This document shows positions 8,601 to 12,074 of a stretch of DNA of 12,074 nt, piece after piece. The stretch comes from an uncultured Veillonellaceae bacterium (GTDB taxonomy: Bacteria; Bacillota; Negativicutes; Veillonellales; Megasphaeraceae): contig UREG01000047.1 of assembly GCA_900546795.1 (NCBI GenBank), positions 1 to 12,074 of the forward strand, read 5' to 3'. The notes beneath the pieces were generated by a model. The model saw only the letters and a program-made list of their open reading frames with translations, searched no databases and had not been told where the DNA came from. A program made the translations under genes and the position numbers. Position 1 is the first letter of the stretch. Every line of letters starts with the position of its first letter.

Positions 8601-11600
8601 GTTCGTAACTCGTACTTCGGCATCTTTGCCTGCATCCAGCGAACCTTTGCCGCTGATCACCCCGCCTTCGAGCATGATATTGCCCCGCGTTGCCGTAATA
8701 TCATGAAGCCGCACTTCTCCTACCGTAGACACAGCCTTTTCTTCTTTGCCCAGCAGCTGTTCGGCACGGTCATTGTCCAGCACGTTTCCCGACGCGTCAT
8801 AGAACTTGTCGTTTTTATATGTGCCGCCGCCTTCATAAAACGCTAGGCTGTCCGCATACAATTGTTTTGCTTTGTCTATGCTGTCAATAGAATCCGAGGC
8901 CGCGTCTATCCGGGTGGAAATCGCCAGATCTGCCCGCTGTATCTTGGCATCGATAATCTTCGCTTCCTCCATATTTCCGATCTGGAATGTATCCTCTTGG
9001 CTAACGCTGCTGTTGTATTCAGCCAAAACCGTTTCCATTTTATGGAACGCTTCGTCTTTCTTCACCGCGTCTGTTTCCGTATTCCAATCAGTATAGGCTT
9101 TTTTCAGTGCATCCACTTTTTCCTTGGCAAGGGTCAGTCCCTCTTTTTGTTTGACCAGATCATCCCGTTTTCCTTCATTGAGGAGCAGGAAATTGTGGGC
9201 TTCATCAAATTCACTGAGCTCGCCCTGCGCTAAGGCATAAAATTTGTTTCCCTCGCCATAAACGCCCAGGCCTTGATCGACCAGTTTATCCTGGATCTCC
9301 TCCAGTTCCATTTCATATGCTTTTTTAGCTGCCGGATCGCCTGCATAATCAGCGATTAAGGTTTCTAATTCATTCATGCGTTCAAACAGCAGGGAAGATG
9401 CCGTCTTGCCCAATTCTACATCGAATCCGACCGATCCGTCTCGTTCCACAAGCGTATTCCAGGTTCCAGTTTTCTCGTCATAAGTACCGCCAATCTCGAT
9501 CTCTTGTTTCCGATGAATACCCGTGGCTACTTTGCCGTCGGCAACGATGGTTCCGCTCTGTGTTTCTTTAGACGATCCGATATTAACCACATCGCCGCCG
9601 AACATATCGATCATTTCTCTCGTCCAGTCTTTCAGCTGTCCGTTATGCGTCACCTGCAAGTTGTCTTCATTAGACCGTATATTTACATCCTGATCACTGT
9701 ATATCCCGCTGCCTTCCCCAAGATTGATTTTAGATTCCGAAGTCCCCGATACCACAGGTCCGCTGCCGGCACTGATCGGCGCTAACGCGTGGTTGTTCAG
9801 AATCCCGGCGCCATGAACACGAACTTGCTGCGCTTCTCCCGACGCCTTTCTGCCGGCTAAGAGAGAAATCGATCCTTCTGCCGTTTCAACCGCAGCATTT
9901 TTACCGATATCTACCGTCTGCGTACCCGTATATTCCACCTTGTTCTTGATGCCTGCGCCGGAGATAAGGGCCCACGCGCTCATGTCCGCTTGGGATTTGA
10001 TATTCGCGTCGTTGTATGCGGCAATAACGATATTGCCGCCGCCCACTGTATCGCTTTCATATCCTTTCGTTTCCTCGATCTTGTCTGTTTTGCGCAGCGC
10101 CTGATTTTCGCTGTCCGCTTTTACTGTCGAGGAAAGGCGGTCCGTCAGACCCGACTCAATTCTTGCGCTACCGCCGACGTGAACTGCCGCATCGGCTTTC
10201 GTGGTATTCGTATTCACCAGACCTGCGCCGGACGCGCCGGATACGATTTCATGCTGGAGAGTATCCGATGCTTTCACATGGTTTACCGCCTGGATTACGA
10301 CTGCATTTTTATCCGCATATTTCTGCAGTATCCCCGGATCGCTGCTGCCGTGAATCAAGGTATTCGCGCCAATATCCACCGAAGCCGCATAGTTCTTTTG
10401 GCTCTTCGCCGTAAGGCCGCTGGCGCCAACGGCACTCACTCCGACCACTTGGGTGTTCGATTGATTGCCGCCTGATGACGTGCCGTTTTCCGCCAGAATC
10501 CGCACCTGGTTTTGCTGATTGTATAATACAGAAGCATCGTTTTCCTTGGTACTGCCTTTGGCGATTTCCACCGCTGCCGTCGACTGACTGGTATTCGTCG
10601 ATTTTGCGCCGGTTCCGCCGGCTCCGGCTACGCCGATAGACTGAATGTCCACGACGTTTTGTTCTTCATGCACCGCTTCGACCTGGATTGTGCCTTTATC
10701 TTTCCCTGCATAAACTTCTACGCTTTTGCCCACGATCGCTTTCGTGGTATCGTTCATATTCGCTTCGGCAAATACCGCCGTTGCGCCGGCAATACCGCCG
10801 CTGGCGCCCGTTGCCGCCACATGCAGCGTGCTGCCGTCTTTCGGCACGTTCGTTCTTGCCGATACGTCTAAACTGCCGATCGTCTTTTCTTTCGATCCCA
10901 GTTTCGCACCGTCTAAAATCTCAGCCGTCACCGTTTCATTAGAAGACGCCAGCGCCGTTACCGCGCCGACTCCCGCAGCAACGCCTATACCGGCGGCGGT
11001 TCCCGTTACGTTAAGTTCCGGTGCTGCCGCAGCGTGCACGGCTACCGAATTAGCTTCGCTGATCCGCTCCTTCTTGCCAATATATGCGCGGGTCGTTGTT
11101 TTATCGATCGCTTTAACGCCCGTTCCGGCTCCGCCGGCAACTCCGGCCGCCGTAGGTGCAACCGCCGTTAAATCGGTCTTAACCTTCGTATCCGCATCGA
11201 TCTTAATATTGTCGCCTTTAATATTGCCGCCTTTAATATCGCTGGCGATTTCGTTTTCTTCTTTCCCAAGATGCGCTTCCGTTTTTCCTTCAATCTCATC
11301 TTCGAGCTCAACGGCTGCCGCCGCTCCGTATACCGCGGCAGAAGCGCCGACTGCCGTCACCGAATTGTCATGCGTCCGCTCCGCATCTATTAAAATATCT
11401 TTCTCGCTCTGAATCGTCGTACCGCTTCCGATCGCCGCTTCCGTGGCTGCTTTATCCGTCGTTTTGGATACGACAACCGCACCGGCCGCATAATACGATG
11501 CGCTGGCGCCTGCGATATTGCCGCCGAAACGATGTTCCGTATCCGCATGCACACCCACATCACCTGCCGTCGTCGTAATCTTCGCATTGTCACCGATCCG

Positions 11601-11981
11601 CGCCGCTGTTTTCGTATTGGCATTGACAACCGACACCGTTGCGCCAACGGCTGTATTGGCGCTGGCCGCTCCGGCTCCGGCTTTCGTATTCATCGTTAAA
11701 GAATCCTTACTGTCTATGGTAAGACTGCCCGATTGGATCGTCGTGCCTTTGCCGACTTCCGCCGTTACGCTCGTTTCTTTATTCCGCATTTGGGCAGAAG
11801 ACGCGCCGGTCTTTTCTTTTGCATCCGTTACAACGTTCTTGCCATTTCCTTTCAAATACGATTCATACGCACCGGTACCGTCGCCGGAAAAATCGTATAC
11901 CGATACGCTTCCCGCTGCGCCTACCGTAGCGGCGGCCGCCGCTGCCACCGTATTGCTGTGAATCGTCCCCCGGTCTTCCAC
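2628..11981 (-). CDS. Giant filamentous haemagglutinin/LktA-like adhesin, 5'-truncated
   Basis: This 3117-codon open frame encodes a cysteine-free, Ala/Gly/Thr/Asn-rich exoprotein. Its style is that of large two-partner-secretion filamentous adhesins, closest by composition and architecture to the leukotoxin-LktA-family adhesins of Fusobacterium and Negativicutes. Approximate layout: residues 1-855 are Ala/Gly-rich beta repeats; 858-1084 a charged helical insertion; 1085-1805 beta-helical sequence with TYTWT motifs; 1805-1978 a second helical insertion; 1980-2394 more beta coils. Residues 2395-2682 are eight 36-residue repeats, 2717-2860 and beyond about 18-residue coils, and the last ~60 residues an acidic then basic tail. 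Such proteins mediate adhesion or cytotoxicity after export by an outer-membrane TpsB pore. The expected N-terminal signal peptide and TPS domain are absent, and there is no C-terminal anchor. The GTG at 11981 has no ribosome binding site. The same frame stays open to 12026 with adhesin-like residues (INTGGAASIKAVEDRG) before an in-frame TGA at 12027-12029. I infer that the N-terminal part was separated by an insertion, so the fragment is probably not expressed from its own start. Confidence 0.85.
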   Translation of the reverse strand: MEDRGTIHSNTVAAAAAATVGAAGSVSVYDFSGDGTGAYESYLKGNGKNVVTDAKEKTGASSAQMRNKETSVTAEVGKGTTIQSGSLTIDSKDSLTMNTKAGAGAASANTAVGATVSVVNANTKTAARIGDNAKITTTAGDVGVHADTEHRFGGNIAGASASYYAAGAVVVSKTTDKAATEAAIGSGTTIQSEKDILIDAERTHDNSVTAVGASAAVYGAAAAVELEDEIEGKTEAHLGKEENEIASDIKGGNIKGDNIKIDADTKVKTDLTAVAPTAAGVAGGAGTGVKAIDKTTTRAYIGKKERISEANSVAVHAAAAPELNVTGTAAGIGVAAGVGAVTALASSNETVTAEILDGAKLGSKEKTIGSLDVSARTNVPKDGSTLHVAATGASGGIAGATAVFAEANMNDTTKAIVGKSVEVYAGKDKGTIQVEAVHEEQNVVDIQSIGVAGAGGTGAKSTNTSQSTAAVEIAKGSTKENDASVLYNQQNQVRILAENGTSSGGNQSNTQVVGVSAVGASGLTAKSQKNYAASVDIGANTLIHGSSDPGILQKYADKNAVVIQAVNHVKASDTLQHEIVSGASGAGLVNTNTTKADAAVHVGGSARIESGLTDRLSSTVKADSENQALRKTDKIEETKGYESDTVGGGNIVIAAYNDANIKSQADMSAWALISGAGIKNKVEYTGTQTVDIGKNAAVETAEGSISLLAGRKASGEAQQVRVHGAGILNNHALAPISAGSGPVVSGTSESKINLGEGSGIYSDQDVNIRSNEDNLQVTHNGQLKDWTREMIDMFGGDVVNIGSSKETQSGTIVADGKVATGIHRKQEIEIGGTYDEKTGTWNTLVERDGSVGFDVELGKTASSLLFERMNELETLIADYAGDPAAKKAYEMELEEIQDKLVDQGLGVYGEGNKFYALAQGELSEFDEAHNFLLLNEGKRDDLVKQKEGLTLAKEKVDALKKAYTDWNTETDAVKKDEAFHKMETVLAEYNSSVSQEDTFQIGNMEEAKIIDAKIQRADLAISTRIDAASDSIDSIDKAKQLYADSLAFYEGGGTYKNDKFYDASGNVLDNDRAEQLLGKEEKAVSTVGEVRLHDITATRGNIMLEGGVISGKGSLDAGKDAEVRVTNASPNQLTLGNITVTDGGSIYRNGKLIKDTKALQAGNRNKEAAPTIADDSAKGPAVEIENRFNNREYTATETIGGKPVERAVFGASTITLNRGKTISNKDGLVSITSNKGDITVNGDIKGGSIDIKAKSGDYTQSYTPGIQNIGGDPKAIYQGQGESHGVTANGSIMISARYLNINGKIQSGIADWNLEIPEDTGSITVTDGQMKKKISELTEADISSGKKWRLTEGGNAAEYVTYDAKNQKFEIDGIEVNGGKIQLYGTILNTSKDGAKLSVLDGYGTINVANYSALPIELKNISTGSGVEGKIIIQDIQADGETIKTTEYRRLNGQIQKSENGGEWTDAGGVYNPTKGLTYTWTTGQDKEIRTDYRSSRTNFDIGGSWGKISSKDPSAVKINETTGIVYDKADGTYVSYGNPNQFDKSEDVIHESLDVTTEDRIENWDHNAKRKYLVTKEHTYTWTEVKKQSHYDRYTAKADYGIGIDFIGNESAGQLHIESKSDVGIAGTVENKKGDTTISGANIYQTNDRGVIRAENLTLSAGKDGQAGMIGQAGQELHTETSNLAVGQVDSLYIENSGGQDLNIKGRIDAKGLLHLENQGSILGTKQATQLKGSSIELISKEGSLGRAGKELDVETGTGSGDTLTAEAQNEVYISAAKAKTNKNLRIEEVSGSTVVLEADQITGNDSDRSLDAGRAERLKQQLLYGALEESPEAAAKQKAGLKEAVQEKYDRYQALASQVDETGQYRLSEEEMTAAGTEETAREAYRRERQQAFEQLQAEGVGSWTAEEVAAYDGSFTLNQEENGLYRFADNRFLTEAEQERVLRGGTVSAQDIAAYAVSDQIKKSAALSAYQHGQADITGDSVTLKGNVGRDESVYVIDLKDKTSYNDFTTQELVALASAEAGEITRNGDQIEIRRTNALDVDAANQLSIQSKDHAYVSSQNDVKLGNIDSRIVKIQGSGSIRTAGEGKITADRLIAEAAGGSVDVKAESRDAEGIIVTGRAKDNVAIQSKSGVQVESIYAEEGQAAIQADGRIRDWYGRDGRTAIQAQDVHLDGAEIGAADSFLGVKAGTEMSSSYTAKGDLYLRQQGDGSSIDVLQSETGSAYVKTQGGRLRASSVSAAKDVTLEAVQEDGVLTVETDSLRAGGRAQLKGADITLQHSDGKEATKVSANELIVHADNRVDLGNINGTVGMTDIQAQTVAAGDVNTRGNIGIRGQQVTTGDMKGASISLLANRLETQNIVGTGEVSLAAADEARIGTVSGEAVLVIAETVNAGDIAASGNASVRAGGQASLGSVSGNDVTLEAETVNAGDIAASGNAAVRAGGQASLGRVSGNDVTVEAGTLEASGITANGNAAVQAGGQASLGSVSGNDVTVEAETLNAEDIAASGNASVRAGDQASLGSVSGNDVTVEAGTVNAGDIAASGNAAVRAGGQASLGSVSGNDVTVEAVTVNASDIEASGNAAVRAGGQATLGRVSGNDVTVEAETLEASDITANGNASIRAGGQASLGSVSGNDVTVEAGTVNAEDIAASGNAAVRAGGQASLGSVSGNDVTVEAGTVNAGEIAASGNASVRAAETAAVGTLAADAAAVQAKTVQAVLILGEQKADIQAGSVQAGIVAGGQTRIQADSVEAGVILADKDADITAKENLQAQAVLGENTHIQAGRVESGIIGADNQVSIASDNQVQAGLIAGADTNIQAKAVQAKAVIGASDLTIRAKEQVDAAYVGGGRTTIEAESLRSKVLAASDSLQTRTTGETDVETISGQDVSIAADHLRNQILEAAGTADLQTAYTELGRAEAAELSIQANTVSADHVSAQRKAAIEASGNVEIQSAEAGDISIQANALTADTLTAAHSLFTDTKDNTNVRNVTANSVDMTGERVRVQNVTAEHVWIASRADIREAGGAALNQMNAVSLQQKDVYAAEQQEQAKLLAMQNKSADTIAIDDKEEIGEEPNEDFTIYVEDGAEPVDWYAKVSQLLEQRKQRQTADEDMKKE
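3402..3833 (-). repeat. Degenerate ~18-residue coil repeats inside the adhesin
   Basis: After the 36-residue array, residues 2717-2860 form eight degenerate units of 16-20 residues. Each starts like VQAGxI, runs through a Gly/Asp turn and ends like TxIQAxS (for example VQAGLIAGADTNIQAKA). Weaker units continue for about two more coils. The DNA is diverged, so this is an older repeat than the adjacent 108-bp array. It is consistent with single rungs of a right-handed beta-helix. Confidence 0.7.
3936..4799 (-). repeat. Eight tandem 108-bp (36-residue) repeats inside the adhesin
   Basis: Eight in-frame units of exactly 36 residues occupy residues 2395-2682. Each reads roughly A-x-D-I-x-A-x-G-N-A, then VRAGGQASLG, then VSGNDVTVEA and a four-residue linker. 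A degenerate unit precedes the array (IGTVSGEAVLVIAETVN), and a ninth breaks down after VRAAE (from 3935). Units 3 and 7 share ITANGNA. Units 2 and 6 share LGRVSG and the linker TLE. Units 4 and 8 both begin AEDI. The array is therefore a duplicated four-unit block (432 bp) rather than eight equal units. Each unit would form about two turns of a beta-helix. Confidence 0.93.
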
Positions 11982-12017
11982 GGCTTTTATAGAAGCCGCT
12001 CCGCCGGTATTAATCTT

Positions 12018-12054
12018 ATGGCTATGTCACAACAAACAGTTGATAAATAGCCAT
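12018..12054. mobile_element. Probable insertion-sequence end (inverted-repeat terminus)
   Basis: ATGGCTAT (12018-12025) and ATAGCCAT (12047-12054) form a perfect 8-bp inverted repeat around a 21-base interior, and the partial symmetry (CAAC against GTTG) continues inward. From here to the right edge (12055-12074) no adhesin-like coding can be read. On the left side, adhesin sequence is coding right up to it. An imperfectly palindromic end starting GGCT is what I recall for ISL3-family elements, but I cannot confirm the family, and no transposase is visible before the window ends. A hairpin unrelated to transposition is the alternative. Confidence 0.45.
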
Positions 12055-12074
12055 TTTTATAGGGGAGTATCAGA

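Noticed and set aside
7620..8846. Plus-strand open frame of 408 codons opposite the adhesin
   Set aside because: Its translation is Arg/Phe/Ile-rich with no recognisable domain and no ribosome binding site. The opposite frame has continuous adhesin-type repeats, so this is an antisense shadow.
11880..11981. Hydrophobic Ala-rich start of the adhesin frame as a signal peptide
   Set aside because: There is no basic n-region or cleavage-site context, the start codon lacks a ribosome binding site, and the frame continues upstream with adhesin-like sequence. The Ala-rich stretch matches the internal repeats that follow.

Overview
The window looks like chromosomal DNA from a diderm Firmicute (Negativicutes; a Megasphaera- or Selenomonas-like organism is my best guess, at low confidence). 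Two observations point there. A T-box leader at the left edge is a regulatory RNA class concentrated in Firmicutes and some other Gram-positives. The right three quarters encode a giant filamentous-haemagglutinin/LktA-type exoprotein, a class that normally needs an outer membrane. Ribosome binding sites are strong AGGAGG-type and base composition is near 50% GC.

Left edge (1-299): no protein gene. On the minus strand there is a consensus promoter (TTGACA-N17-CATAAT), then a T-box leader with stem I, an upstream hairpin, the conserved T-box sequence and an intrinsic terminator. Its target gene lies beyond position 1. The candidate CUC specifier and the UGGU bulge (matching an A73 discriminator) suggest tRNA-Leu, so leuS or a leucine gene is the likely target.

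Housekeeping and accessory block (300-2574): speE (spermidine synthase, minus), a small HNH-fold protein (minus), and a divergently transcribed LUD-domain protein (plus) with four clustered cysteines. A 118-bp divergent promoter region separates the last two. A symmetric bidirectional terminator (2581-2613) closes the LUD gene and also the adhesin gene converging from the right.

Adhesin block (2628-12026, minus): one open frame of more than 3100 codons encoding a cysteine-free, repeat-rich beta-helical exoprotein. From its N-terminal side it has an Ala/Gly-rich repeat half, a helical insertion, a central Tyr/Trp-containing region, a second helical insertion, and C-terminal repeat arrays. These arrays are eight 36-residue units built as a duplicated four-unit block, then about ten coils of roughly 18 residues. 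There is no signal peptide, TPS secretion domain, membrane anchor or TpsB partner in the window. The frame enters at the right edge without a credible start. It runs into a 37-bp segment with an 8-bp perfect inverted repeat (12018-12054) that looks like an insertion-sequence end, so the gene is probably a 5'-truncated fragment.

Nothing here is convincing as a wholly new system. The strongest leads are the apparently interrupted adhesin and its higher-order repeat structure.
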